Below, one piece after another: positions 10,613 to 20,011 of a DNA stretch of 64,000 nt (position 1 is the stretch's first letter; every line of letters begins with the position of its first letter). Origin of the DNA: Rhodocyclaceae bacterium (lineage in GTDB: Bacteria > Pseudomonadota > Gammaproteobacteria > Burkholderiales > Rhodocyclaceae); NCBI GenBank assembly GCA_004379165.1, contig NKXK01000017.1, positions 46,646-110,645 on the forward strand. The letters run 5' to 3'. Made by a program: the position numbers and the translations under genes. A model generated the notes under the pieces. The model worked only from the letters and a program-made list of their open reading frames with translations, ran no database searches and was not told where the DNA came from.

Positions 10613-10637
10613 TTACCGGTTTTTAGTGGAGCAGGCC

Positions 10638-11246
10638 ATGAAACTCACCCCGCGACAGCAGGAAATTCTCGACTTCATCAAGAATACCGTCGAAGTCCTC
10701 GGCGCGCCTCCGACGCGGGCCGAAATCGCCTCGGCTTTCGGCTTCGCTTCCCCCAATGCCGCTGAGGATCACCTCAAAGCGCTAGCCAAAAAGGGCGCCA
10801 TCAACCTCGAACCCGGCTCGGCGCGCGGCATCCGGCTCGTCGAGCAGCTCGGTCTGCCGCTGATCGGCAGTGTGGCTGCCGGTTCGCCCATTCTGGCGGT
10901 GGAAAACGTGCAGGGGCGCTATGCCTTCGATGCTGGCATGTTCAGCCCGCGCGCCGATTTCCTGCTCAAGGTGCGTGGCTTGTCGATGATGGATGCCGGC
11001 ATTCTCGATGGTGACCTGATTGCCGTTCACAAAACCGACCAGGCGCGTGACGGCCAGATTGTCGTCGCCCGGCTGGATGAGGAGGTGACGGTGAAGCGGC
11101 TGGAGCGGCGCGGTAATTCCGTTCGACTGATCGCCGAAAACCCCGATTTCGAGCCGATTGTCGTCAATCCCGGCGAAGTCGAGTTTGCCATCGAGGGTAT
11201 TGCCGTCGGATTGATTCGCGGTGCCATCGCCAAGCTCGGTTCCTGA
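10638..11246 (+). CDS. lexA: transcriptional repressor LexA
   Basis: [54 protein letters not shown] cleavage region; [27 protein letters not shown]. Confidence 0.97.
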   Translation: MKLTPRQQEILDFIKNTVEVLGAPPTRAEIASAFGFASPNAAEDHLKALAKKGAINLEPGSARGIRLVEQLGLPLIGSVAAGSPILAVENVQGRYAFDAGMFSPRADFLLKVRGLSMMDAGILDGDLIAVHKTDQARDGQIVVARLDEEVTVKRLERRGNSVRLIAENPDFEPIVVNPGEVEFAIEGIAVGLIRGAIAKLGS

Positions 11247-11374
11247 TTGACGCCATCCGTCTGAACCCGCTCTAAACGTTCCTGAATGCCCGTTCCGGGC
11301 AAGCCCAACCTGATGCCGCACGCTGTCGGGGCGGGCTTCTATCGCCTGAAATTTTCGAAAGTCCTGTCTGCATC

Positions 11375-12115
11375 ATGTCCGTGCTGTCGCCTCTTGCTGT
11401 CAATGATGTCGCCCTGGCCGATGTGCTGGCCCGCGGCGATATCTGGCGTGGGGATGCACTGGCGCGCCTGCCCGGCCAGTGCATCCCCAGCGGGCATCCG
11501 GAACTGGACGATGAACTGCCGGGCGGTGGCTGGCCTTGCGGAAATTTGACCGAATTTCTGGTTGACCGTAGCGGCATCGGCGAACTGACGCTGCTCCTGC
11601 CGGCGCTGGCGCGATTGGCCTCGGACGGCGGCTGGCTGGCGCTGGTGGCGCCGCCCTGGCTGCCACACGCACCGGCCTGGGCGGCCGCCGGCATTGCGCC
11701 GGAGCGGTTGCTGGTGGTGCGTGCCGGCAATGAGTCGGCATGGTGTATCGAAGCCTTGCTGGCCAGCGGCGGCTTTGCCGGCGTGCTGGCCTGGCCGGGC
11801 AGCACGCTGGATGCCAAAGCCTTGCGCCGGCTGCAGGTGGCAGCTGAGGGGCGGCCGGTGTTTGCCGCGCTCTGGCGCTCGGCCTCGGCGGCGGTTGCGC
11901 CATCACCCGCACCACTGCGCATTGCCCTCGGGCCGGATGCCGAGGCCCGTGCGCGGGGCTGGCTGGCCTTGCGCATACTCAAGCGCCGGGGACGGCCGGC
12001 ATCGCGACCGCTGTCGCTTGATCTTGCCCGTTCCGGAAATCGTTCTCGTGCTCTGGCTGGCCCTGCACTTTCCCTGCTTGCCGCTGGAAGCGCTGCCGCT
12101 GCGGCAGTCGCCTAG
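11375..12115 (+). CDS. imuA: translesion DNA synthesis-associated protein ImuA (RecA-like)
   Basis: QCIPSGHPELDDELPGGGWPCGNLTEFLVDRSGIGELTLLLPAL; directly upstream of imuB and dnaE2. Confidence 0.9.
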   Translation: MSVLSPLAVNDVALADVLARGDIWRGDALARLPGQCIPSGHPELDDELPGGGWPCGNLTEFLVDRSGIGELTLLLPALARLASDGGWLALVAPPWLPHAPAWAAAGIAPERLLVVRAGNESAWCIEALLASGGFAGVLAWPGSTLDAKALRRLQVAAEGRPVFAALWRSASAAVAPSPAPLRIALGPDAEARARGWLALRILKRRGRPASRPLSLDLARSGNRSRALAGPALSLLAAGSAAAAAVA

Positions 12116-13523
12116 CGCTGTCGTTGCCCGCGGCCGCATCGTGGTCTGCGATACGGCCGCGCGGGCCGGCGGAGTAGCAGCAGGGCAGAAGCTGTCGACA
12201 GCGCTCGGTTTGCTGCCGGCGCTGCGCGTGTTCGAGCGCGAGCCGGCGCGCGAGGCGGCGGCGCTGGACGAGCTGGCTTGCTGGGCCGGCAATTTCACGC
12301 CGACCGTCAGCCTGCAGCCTCCGGACGGATTGTTGCTGGAAATCGGCGGTTGTCTGCGGCTATTCGGCGGGGTGGCAGTGATCGTGGACAAGGCGCTGGC
12401 CGGCTGCGCCGAGCAGGGCTGGACGCCAAGCTGGGCGGTGGCACCGACGCCCTTGGGCGCCTGGTGGCTGGCCTTGGCCGGCGGCGGTGTGCTGGCGAGC
12501 GATTTGCCGGCGCTGGACAGCCTGCTCGCCGGCCTTGATTGCCGCGTGCCGCCGTGGCCGGCCGAGGTGGCGGTGCGGCTGGAAAGCTATGGCCTGCGCC
12601 GGCTGGGCGAGGTCATGCAGCAGCCGGCGGCCGGCCTGCGACAGCGCATCGGCAACACGCCGATTGATGAGCTGCTGCGGGCGCGTGGCGAGGTGCCCGA
12701 TCCGCAGCGCCTGTTTATCTTTCCGGAGCGCTTTTCCTCACTGCTGGAACTGCCATCGCGGGTTGAACACGCCGAAGGGCTGGCCTTTGCCGGCCAACGG
12801 CTGATTGTCGCGCTGGGCGGCTGGCTGCAGGCGCGGCAACTGCTGGCAAGTGCCTGCACGCTGCATCTCGGCCACGATGACGGTACGCAGAGTGCGCTGG
12901 TGCTGCGTTTCGGCGAGCCTTGCCGCGACGAAGCGCGCTTTTTGCGCCTGTTGCGCGAGCATCTGGGTCGGCTGCAACTGGCAGCCCCGGTCGAGTCCCT
13001 GCGCCTGACGGCGGATGAAACACTGGTCAGCGGCGGTGGCAGCGAATCACTGTTTGCCGAAGCGACGGCCGGGGAGGGCGCGGCCGCCTGTGTCGAACGC
13101 CTGCGCGCCCGACTGGGCGAGGCGGCGGTGCAGGTACTGGCACCGGTGGCGGAATATCGGCCCGAGTGTGCGACGCGCTGGCAAACACCCGATTTTCAGC
13201 GAAATTCCGGGTTCACCGCAGCTGCCGGTAGGCCTGCGGATGAGCGGCCCCCCGCTGCTCCGCCACGCCCGCTCTGGCTCCTTCCTTCACCACAGCCGCT
13301 GGGTGAACACGCCGACGGCCCGCACTGGCATGGCCCGCTGCAATTGCTGACGCGCGGGGAGCGGATAGAAAGCGGCTGGTGGGATGGTGGTGAATTCTGC
13401 GCTGAAACCCCGGCCACCGGCGACATCCGCCGCGAATACTTCATCGCCCGCAACCTCCAGGGCCAGCAGGCGTGGATTTTCCGCGATGCTACGGGCTGGT
13501 TCCTGCACGGCCTGTTTGCCTGA
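12018..13523 (+). CDS. imuB: Y-family DNA polymerase-like protein ImuB
   Basis: LWLALHFPCLPLEALPLRQSPSAVVARGRIVVCDTAARAGGVAAGQKLSTALGLLP; C-terminal PLWLLPSPQPL...GPERIESGWWDGG-like region; probable TTG start overlapping imuA. Confidence 0.9.
   Translation: MILPVPEIVLVLWLALHFPCLPLEALPLRQSPSAVVARGRIVVCDTAARAGGVAAGQKLSTALGLLPALRVFEREPAREAAALDELACWAGNFTPTVSLQPPDGLLLEIGGCLRLFGGVAVIVDKALAGCAEQGWTPSWAVAPTPLGAWWLALAGGGVLASDLPALDSLLAGLDCRVPPWPAEVAVRLESYGLRRLGEVMQQPAAGLRQRIGNTPIDELLRARGEVPDPQRLFIFPERFSSLLELPSRVEHAEGLAFAGQRLIVALGGWLQARQLLASACTLHLGHDDGTQSALVLRFGEPCRDEARFLRLLREHLGRLQLAAPVESLRLTADETLVSGGGSESLFAEATAGEGAAACVERLRARLGEAAVQVLAPVAEYRPECATRWQTPDFQRNSGFTAAAGRPADERPPAAPPRPLWLLPSPQPLGEHADGPHWHGPLQLLTRGERIESGWWDGGEFCAETPATGDIRREYFIARNLQGQQAWIFRDATGWFLHGLFA
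13191..13222 (+). repeat. dispersed repeat family, copy D (inside imuB)
   Basis: GATTTTCAGCGAAATTCCGGGTTCACCGCAGC. Confidence 0.8.
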
Positions 13524-13532
13524 GCGCCGGAA

Positions 13533-16500
13533 ATGACCACGCTCCCGGCGTATGCCGAGCTGCATTGCCTGTCCAATTTCAGCTTCCTGCGCGGCGCTTC
13601 GCATCCTGACGAGCTGGTGGAGCAGGCGGCGGTGCAGGGGTATGCTGCGCTGGCGCTGACGGATGAATGCTCGCTGGCCGGCATCGTCCGCGCCCATCTG
13701 GCTGCCAAAGCGGCGGGGCTTAAGCTGATTGCCGGTAGCGAGATGAGCACGGCCGACGGTCTGAAACTGGTTTTTCTCGCCGAAAATCGCGAGGGCTACG
13801 GTAACCTCTCGGCGCTGATCACGCTGGCCCGGCGGCGGGCGGCCAAGGGCAATTACCTGCTGCAGCGGCATGACCTCAATGCCGTATCGCCCAACGGCGC
13901 CTTGCCTGACTGCCTTGTGCTCTGGGTGCCGGGCGCGCAGCCGGCGGTCGAGGACGGGCAGTGGCTGGCTGCGCGTTTTCCCGGTCGCTGCTGGCTGGCG
14001 GTTGAACTGCATGCCGGGCCGGACGACGCCGCACGGCTGGTGGAATTGCGCGCCCTTGGTGCCGCCTGCGGCCTGCCGCTGGTCGCGGCGGGCGATGTGC
14101 ACATGCACGTGCGCGCCCGCCGGCCGGTGCAGGACACGCTGACGGCCTTGCGCCTGAAAACCACGGTTTTCGACGCCGGCCATGCGCTGTTTGCCAATGG
14201 CGAGCGCCATCTACGCAGCCGGCTGCGGCTGGCGCGGCTCTACCCGCCCGATCTGCTGGCCGAAACACTGGTGATTGCCGAACGCTGCCGGTTTTCCATC
14301 GACGAGCTGCGCTACGAATACCCGGAAGAAATCGTCGGCGACGGCCACACACCGAGCTCCTGGCTGCGCCACGAAACCGAGGCCGGCCTGCGCCGCCGTT
14401 ACCCGCAGGGCGCGCCGCCGGCGGTGCGGGAACGCATCGAGCACGAACTGACGCTGATCGCCGAGATGCGCTACGAGGCGTATTTCCTGACGGTGTACGA
14501 CATCGTCTGCTTTGCCCGCAGCGCCGGCATTCTCTGCCAGGGGCGCGGTTCGGCGGCCAATTCGGCGGTCTGTTACGCGCTCGGCGTCACCGAGGTCGAT
14601 CCCGCCCGTTCGGCGCTGCTCTTCGAGCGCTTCATCTCCAAGGAGCGCGGCGAGCCACCGGATATCGACGTCGATTTCGAGCACGAGCGGCGCGACGAGG
14701 TCATCGCCTACATTTACGACAAATACGGCCGCGAGCGCACGGCGCTGGCGGCGGCGGTGATCACCTACCGGACCAAGGGCGCGCTGCGCGATGCTGGCCG
14801 GGCGCTCGGCTTCGAGATAGCACGCATCGACGCGCTGACCGCCTCGCTCGCCTGGTGGGACAAGCGCGAGCAACTGCCCGAGCGCTTTGCCGAATGCGGC
14901 CTCGACCCCGCCGCGCCACGGGTGCAGAAATGGCTGTGGCTGGCCGAGCAACTGCTGGGATTTCCGCGCCATCTGACGCAGCACGTCGGCGGCTTCGTCA
15001 TGTCGCGCGGGCCGCTGGCGCGGCTGGTACCGGTCGAGAACACCGCCATGCCCGAGCGCACCGTCATCCAGTGGGACAAGGACGACCTCGACGCCGTCGG
15101 CCTGATGAAGGTTGATGTGCTGGCGCTCGGCATGCTCTCGGCCATCCGCCGCATGCTGGCCATTTTGGGCGAAATTTCAGGTCGACCGCAGACGATGGCC
15201 GACATCCCCGCCGAGGACGCCGACACCTACGCCATGCTCTGCCGCGCCGACAGCATGGGTGTCTTCCAGGTCGAATCGCGGGCGCAGATGGCCATGTTGC
15301 CGAGACTGAAACCCCGTCGCTTTTACGATCTGGTGGTCGAGGTCGCGCTGGTACGGCCCGGCCCGATTCAGGGCGACATGGTGCATCCCTACCTCAAACG
15401 GCGGCAGGGCAGAGAGCGCATCGAGCCGATTTCGCCGGCCGTCGACGCTGTGCTCGAACGCACCTACGGCGTGCCGATCTTTCAGGAGCAGGTCATGCAA
15501 CTGGCCATCGTCGCTGCCGGCTTCACGCCGGGTGAGGCCGACCAGTTGCGCCGCGCTATGGCCGCCTGGCGGCGCAAGGGCAATCTGCAGCGCTATCAGG
15601 ACAAGCTGCGCGCCGGCATGGCCGCCAACGGCCTGCCGGCTGAATTCGCCGAGCGTATTGCCTTGCAGATCCAGGGCTTTGGCGAATACGGCTTCCCCGA
15701 ATCGCACGCCGCCAGCTTCGCGCTGCTGGTGTACGCCTCCGCCTGGCTCAAGCGTCACCACCCGGCGATATTCCTCTGCGGCCTGCTCAACAGCCAGCCG
15801 ATGGGCTTCTACTCGGCGTCGATGCTGATTCAGGACGCCCGCCGCCATGATGTCATCGTCCGCCCGGCCGATGTGCTGCACAGCGACTGGGAAAGCCGCA
15901 TCGAGGCCGACGGTGCCCTGCGCCTCGGGCTCGGCGAGATCAAGGGACTGTCGCAGGCGGCGGGGGACCGGATCGCGGCATTGCGGCAAGCAGCTGCGGT
16001 GAACCCGGAAAAATGCCGAATTTCGAGTGTTGCCCAACTCGCCGCGCAGGCCGGCCTGCAGCGGCGCGACCTCGATCTGCTGGCCGCGGCTGATGCGCTC
16101 GCCGGTCTGGCCGGGCATCGCCGGCAGGCGGCCTGGGCCGTGGGCGCGGCGGCCCCGCCGCCGGCACCGGTGCAGCGCGATTTGTTTGCTGGCCAAGCCG
16201 TGGCCGAACCGGCCGTGGTGCTTACCGAACCGAGCGAGGGTGAAAACCTCGTCGCCGACTACCAGCGCCTCGGCCACACCCTGCGCCGGCATCCGCTCAG
16301 CCTGCTGCGCGATCGGCTGACCGCCCAGCGTTTCCTCACCGCCGGCGAACTGCCGCACATCGGCGACCGGGCCTTGGTGCGCGTCGCCGGCATCGTCACT
16401 GGCCGTCAGCGACCGGGCACCGCAACCGGCATTGTCTTTGTGACGCTGGAAGATGAAACCGGCTGGAGCAACATCGTCGTCCATCCGCAGCTCGTCGAAA

Positions 16501-16652
16501 AACAGCGCCGCGAACTCTTGGGGGCCAGTCTGCTCGGAGTCTACGGCCAGCTACAGAAGGAAGGCGAGGTCATCCACCTCGTCGCCAAGCGCCTGGTCGA
16601 TCTCTCGCCCTGGCTGGGCCGGCTGGCGACGAGCAGCCGGGATTTTCATTGA
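13533..16652 (+). CDS. dnaE2: error-prone DNA polymerase III alpha subunit DnaE2
   Basis: PHP domain YAELHCLSNFSFLRGASHPDELVEQAAVQGYAALALTDECSLAGIVRAH; GRGSAANSAVCYALGVTEVDP; GFGEYGFPESHAASFALLVYASAWLKRHHPA. Confidence 0.97.
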   Translation: MTTLPAYAELHCLSNFSFLRGASHPDELVEQAAVQGYAALALTDECSLAGIVRAHLAAKAAGLKLIAGSEMSTADGLKLVFLAENREGYGNLSALITLARRRAAKGNYLLQRHDLNAVSPNGALPDCLVLWVPGAQPAVEDGQWLAARFPGRCWLAVELHAGPDDAARLVELRALGAACGLPLVAAGDVHMHVRARRPVQDTLTALRLKTTVFDAGHALFANGERHLRSRLRLARLYPPDLLAETLVIAERCRFSIDELRYEYPEEIVGDGHTPSSWLRHETEAGLRRRYPQGAPPAVRERIEHELTLIAEMRYEAYFLTVYDIVCFARSAGILCQGRGSAANSAVCYALGVTEVDPARSALLFERFISKERGEPPDIDVDFEHERRDEVIAYIYDKYGRERTALAAAVITYRTKGALRDAGRALGFEIARIDALTASLAWWDKREQLPERFAECGLDPAAPRVQKWLWLAEQLLGFPRHLTQHVGGFVMSRGPLARLVPVENTAMPERTVIQWDKDDLDAVGLMKVDVLALGMLSAIRRMLAILGEISGRPQTMADIPAEDADTYAMLCRADSMGVFQVESRAQMAMLPRLKPRRFYDLVVEVALVRPGPIQGDMVHPYLKRRQGRERIEPISPAVDAVLERTYGVPIFQEQVMQLAIVAAGFTPGEADQLRRAMAAWRRKGNLQRYQDKLRAGMAANGLPAEFAERIALQIQGFGEYGFPESHAASFALLVYASAWLKRHHPAIFLCGLLNSQPMGFYSASMLIQDARRHDVIVRPADVLHSDWESRIEADGALRLGLGEIKGLSQAAGDRIAALRQAAAVNPEKCRISSVAQLAAQAGLQRRDLDLLAAADALAGLAGHRRQAAWAVGAAAPPPAPVQRDLFAGQAVAEPAVVLTEPSEGENLVADYQRLGHTLRRHPLSLLRDRLTAQRFLTAGELPHIGDRALVRVAGIVTGRQRPGTATGIVFVTLEDETGWSNIVVHPQLVEKQRRELLGASLLGVYGQLQKEGEVIHLVAKRLVDLSPWLGRLATSSRDFH
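15162..15192 (+). repeat. dispersed repeat family, copy E (inside dnaE2)
   Basis: ATTTTGGGCGAAATTTCAGGTCGACCGCAGA. Confidence 0.65.
15993..16023 (-). repeat. dispersed repeat family, copy F (inside dnaE2)
   Basis: rc AAATTCGGCATTTTTCCGGGTTCACCGCAGC. Confidence 0.8.
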
Positions 16653-16787
16653 GTCAGCGACCGGGAAGTCCCAGCCAGCTGAGCAGGGCTTCACCGTGAT
16701 CAGGCATTTTCAGAAACTTTGATCTGCATTCTGGCCGGCCGTTAGCTGTTGGGAATAATACGAATCTGCAAGGGAACAGGGCGCACG

Positions 16788-17402
16788 ATGAAAACAGTTG
16801 AGTTAGCCGAACTGTCAGTGGTGAAGAACGAGGGAGGACCATCGAGATCATCGCTCGTGCCCGGCAACAAGGGCATCTGGGTCGGCATTTGCTGCGAGTT
16901 CGTCGAATTCCTCGTCCTTTTCATCGTCTATTTCGTTGCCCGGGCGCATTTTCCTGATGCTTTCGAGCAAGGGGCCGAGCGACTATCACGCACTGCCGGG
17001 ACGACGATCACGCTGCTGATGATCACCAGCAGTTTCTTCATCGCCTGTTCAGTAGCAACGATGCGTGCCGGGCAGCGACGGGCATCACTGGTCTGGCTGG
17101 TGGCCGGCTTGCTGGTCGCCATGGGTTACCCGGTGGCCAAGTGGCTGGAAATCCAGTGGAATCTTGCGCAGGGCATCAATGGTGATTCGGGGATTTTTTT
17201 CACCGTCTATTACTACCTCACCTTCAACCATCTGGTGCATGCCGTCTGGGGCATCCTCGGCATCCTCTGGGTGCTGGCGCGGCATCTGGCCGGCGGTTAC
17301 AGCGCCGAGGACTACAGCGGCCTGGAGGCGCTGGCCAGCTATTGGCACGCCACCGACATCATCTGGCTGGTGATTTTTCCCTTCTTTTACGTCCTCGCCT
17401 GA
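16788..17402 (+). CDS. cytochrome c oxidase subunit III family protein (NorE-like)
   Basis: PGNKGIWVGICCEFVEFLVLFIVYFVARAHFPDAFEQG...YHATDIIWLVIFPFFYVL-type ending. Confidence 0.8.
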   Translation: MKTVELAELSVVKNEGGPSRSSLVPGNKGIWVGICCEFVEFLVLFIVYFVARAHFPDAFEQGAERLSRTAGTTITLLMITSSFFIACSVATMRAGQRRASLVWLVAGLLVAMGYPVAKWLEIQWNLAQGINGDSGIFFTVYYYLTFNHLVHAVWGILGILWVLARHLAGGYSAEDYSGLEALASYWHATDIIWLVIFPFFYVLA

Positions 17403-17404
17403 CC

Positions 17405-17707
17405 ATGACGCCCAGCCCACAAAGTGCCAATCTCCGACCGCTGCTTCTCGCCTGGCTGGCGCTGGTAGGGCTTACCCTGCTCGGTAATCAGCTCGGCATG
17501 CTGTTGCATGGTGCCGCGCGGCTCCAAATCGCCGTCGCCGGCATCGTCTGGCTCAAGGGCTACCTGGTGGCCGATCGCTTCATCGAAATGCGCGAGGCGC
17601 ATCCTTTCATCCGCAACGTGCTTCGCGGCTTCATCGCCTTTGCGCCGCTGGCGCTGGTGGGGACGGCATTTTTCGGTGCCCGGCTGGCGCGCTGGGCGAC
17701 GCTCTGA
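17405..17707 (+). CDS. cytochrome C oxidase subunit IV-like / NorF-like membrane protein
   Basis: Three predicted TM segments, GIVWLKGYLVADRFIEMREA motif; follows NorE-like gene. Confidence 0.65.
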   Translation: MTPSPQSANLRPLLLAWLALVGLTLLGNQLGMLLHGAARLQIAVAGIVWLKGYLVADRFIEMREAHPFIRNVLRGFIAFAPLALVGTAFFGARLARWATL

Positions 17708-17786
17708 GGATGTTATCCGGGCGACAGGCAGCGGATGGCGACCTATACTGCCTCAATGAAATCCGTCTTTGCCGATTGTTGATCCA

Positions 17787-19295
17787 ATGACTCCTTCGGC
17801 GCCCCTGGCCCGTTGGCTCGATGCCTTTATTCGCCGCCCAGCATGGTGGCTCCTGTTGATCGTCTTCTGGGCCGCGATTACAGCCTTGTCATTTGCCTGG
17901 CACCTCCGCGATTTGCATAACTACGCGTATGAAATGGCGGCGCTTCGCGGCCGGTTAGTATTCGAGATCGTTGAAACGACGCGTTTATGGGCAGCCGGAC
18001 ACGGTGGCGTCTATGCGCCGGAAACCGAGAAAACACCTTCCAATCCGTATCTGGATGTTCCAGAAAAAGATATCCGGACGCCTTCGGGTATCAGGCTGAC
18101 CAAGATCAATCCAGCATACATGACCCGTCAGTTGGGCGAATTGATGGCGAATGAGCGTGATTTGCGCATCCATATCACCAGCCTAAAACCCATTCGGCCG
18201 GAGAATGCCGCAGACGACTGGGAACGCGAGGCGCTGGCAGGGTTCGAAAAAGATGGGCAGGCGCGGATTTCGATCATTGGTGATGGCAAAGATGGGGTGT
18301 TCCGCTACATGGCGCCGCTGGTGGTGAGGAAACCCTGTCTGACGTGTCATGAAATTCAGGGTTACAAACTGGGCGACGTGCGCGGCGGGATCAGCGTCAC
18401 GTTTCCGGCCAGTTATATCTACGGCATCATCGATGCCCAGAAGCATGGCTATTTGCTAATCCACGTGGTGGCATTCATGCTTTTGTCAACACTGGTCTGG
18501 ATCAGTCTGCGCGCCATACGCCGCCATCTGCTGGCGCTGGAGGCGGCCCGCACAGAACTGATTGAAAACGAGAAAATGGCTTCGCTCGGGCGCATGGTGG
18601 CCGGTTTTGCCCATGAGGTGAATACACCGGTGGGTGTCGCCATTGGCGCGGTTTCGCAGACACAGGACATCTCCCGGGAACTGGGGCATTTGCTTGCCGG
18701 CGAGGAAGTATCGGAAGAGACCTTGCAAGCACAGCTGGCAATGCTTGACGAGGCCTCGGGCTTGGCAATGCGCAACCTCAATCGCGCCGCTGGATTGGTG
18801 AGAAGTTTCAAGCGCACGGCCGTGGACCAAAGTTCCGGGGTGGCGCGAGACTATGATCTCTCCGAGGTGATCGAGGACGTGGTGCGTACCCTCAGCGGGG
18901 AATTCAAGGCAACACCGATACGCATCGACGTTGATTGCCCGAGACTGAAATTGCATGGCGATGTCGGTGCGCTCGCGCAGATTCTCGGAAATCTGCTCCT
19001 CAACAGCCGGACGCATGCTTTCTCCGACGGTTCGCAAGCCGGTCTGATTTCGATCCGTGCCCATAGGCAAGAAGGGCGGGTGATCCTCGATTATCGGGAC
19101 AATGGCGCCGGATTGTCAGAAGGGCTGCAGGCGCACTTGTTCGAGCCGTTTTTCACGACCCGGCGGGGAAGTGGTGGCAGTGGCCTGGGCCTGTATATCG
19201 TCTACAACCTGGTCACTCAGCGCTTGGCGGGCCATATCCATTGCGAGAGCGCTCCCGGCGCCGGCATTCGTTTCGTCATTGATTTTCCGAGCTGA
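17787..19295 (+). CDS. membrane histidine kinase with periplasmic DUF3365/Tll0287-like c-haem (CXXCH) sensor domain
   Basis: PLVVRKPCLTCHEIQGYKLGDVRGGISVTFP; MASLGRMVAGFAHEVNTPVGVAIGAV H-box; GGSGLGLYIVYNLV G-box. Confidence 0.85.
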   Translation: MTPSAPLARWLDAFIRRPAWWLLLIVFWAAITALSFAWHLRDLHNYAYEMAALRGRLVFEIVETTRLWAAGHGGVYAPETEKTPSNPYLDVPEKDIRTPSGIRLTKINPAYMTRQLGELMANERDLRIHITSLKPIRPENAADDWEREALAGFEKDGQARISIIGDGKDGVFRYMAPLVVRKPCLTCHEIQGYKLGDVRGGISVTFPASYIYGIIDAQKHGYLLIHVVAFMLLSTLVWISLRAIRRHLLALEAARTELIENEKMASLGRMVAGFAHEVNTPVGVAIGAVSQTQDISRELGHLLAGEEVSEETLQAQLAMLDEASGLAMRNLNRAAGLVRSFKRTAVDQSSGVARDYDLSEVIEDVVRTLSGEFKATPIRIDVDCPRLKLHGDVGALAQILGNLLLNSRTHAFSDGSQAGLISIRAHRQEGRVILDYRDNGAGLSEGLQAHLFEPFFTTRRGSGGSGLGLYIVYNLVTQRLAGHIHCESAPGAGIRFVIDFPS

Positions 19296-19363
19296 AAGCC
19301 TCCGAGTGTGCATGATCTTTCATCTGCAGCGCCTTGGTGCCGCCTGGCGATCCTGAATCTGGT

Positions 19364-20011
19364 TCAGGGTGCGGTGAACCTGATTTCCTGCAGGTTTTTG
19401 TTGCGGCGCAGGAAAGGCAGCGTCCAGGGTGGGTTGTAGCGGGCGAGTTGCGGGCTGCCGATGGTTTCAATCTGCTGCGCCCTCAGCCAGTTGAGCAATT
19501 CCGTACTTTTTTCCTGCGCCGTGACTTCGTTGGTGGTGCCGGAGTAGGTCAGCGCAGCGAAGATCCTGGCGGGGATTTCGCGCAACTGGACTTCGGCGTT
19601 GAGCGGTTTGGGCAAGGTGACGAGTGTGTATTGGCTGGGCATCACAAAGTGAATCCGCCAACGTCGGGCGCTGGCAAACGAACTGATGTCATCAAGCTGT
19701 GGTTCGATAGTGACCGGTGTCGTCATGGCGATTTTTTCAGCGCGCTGCTGCGGTTCGGCGACGACGGGTACGGTCATCGCGATCTGCGCGTTGTCGCCAA
19801 AGATGTAGCTGGCGATCCGGCGAAACCCGGTACCGGAGGCGCTGGCCATGTCGCCGTCGACCCATGTTTCGGCGACGATCAGCGGCGCATAGCGGCGGAT
19901 TTCGATCTTGCCGTCCTTCCGCAGCGTTTCAAATTTTGGTTCTTCCGTAGCCATCAGTGTCGTCGTCCAGAACAGGCCTATCCACAACAATTCCCGGGGG
20001 AGGCGAATCAT
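19364..20011 (-). CDS. SOUL haem-binding family protein
   Basis: EEPKFETLRKDGKIEIRRYAPLIVAETWVDGDMASASGTGFRRIASYIFGDN. Confidence 0.85.
   Translation of the reverse strand: MIRLPRELLWIGLFWTTTLMATEEPKFETLRKDGKIEIRRYAPLIVAETWVDGDMASASGTGFRRIASYIFGDNAQIAMTVPVVAEPQQRAEKIAMTTPVTIEPQLDDISSFASARRWRIHFVMPSQYTLVTLPKPLNAEVQLREIPARIFAALTYSGTTNEVTAQEKSTELLNWLRAQQIETIGSPQLARYNPPWTLPFLRRNKNLQEIRFTAP
19371..19394 (-). repeat. dispersed repeat family, copy G (C-terminal codons of SOUL gene)
   Basis: rc CCTGCAGGAAATCAGGTTCACCGC. Confidence 0.45.
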
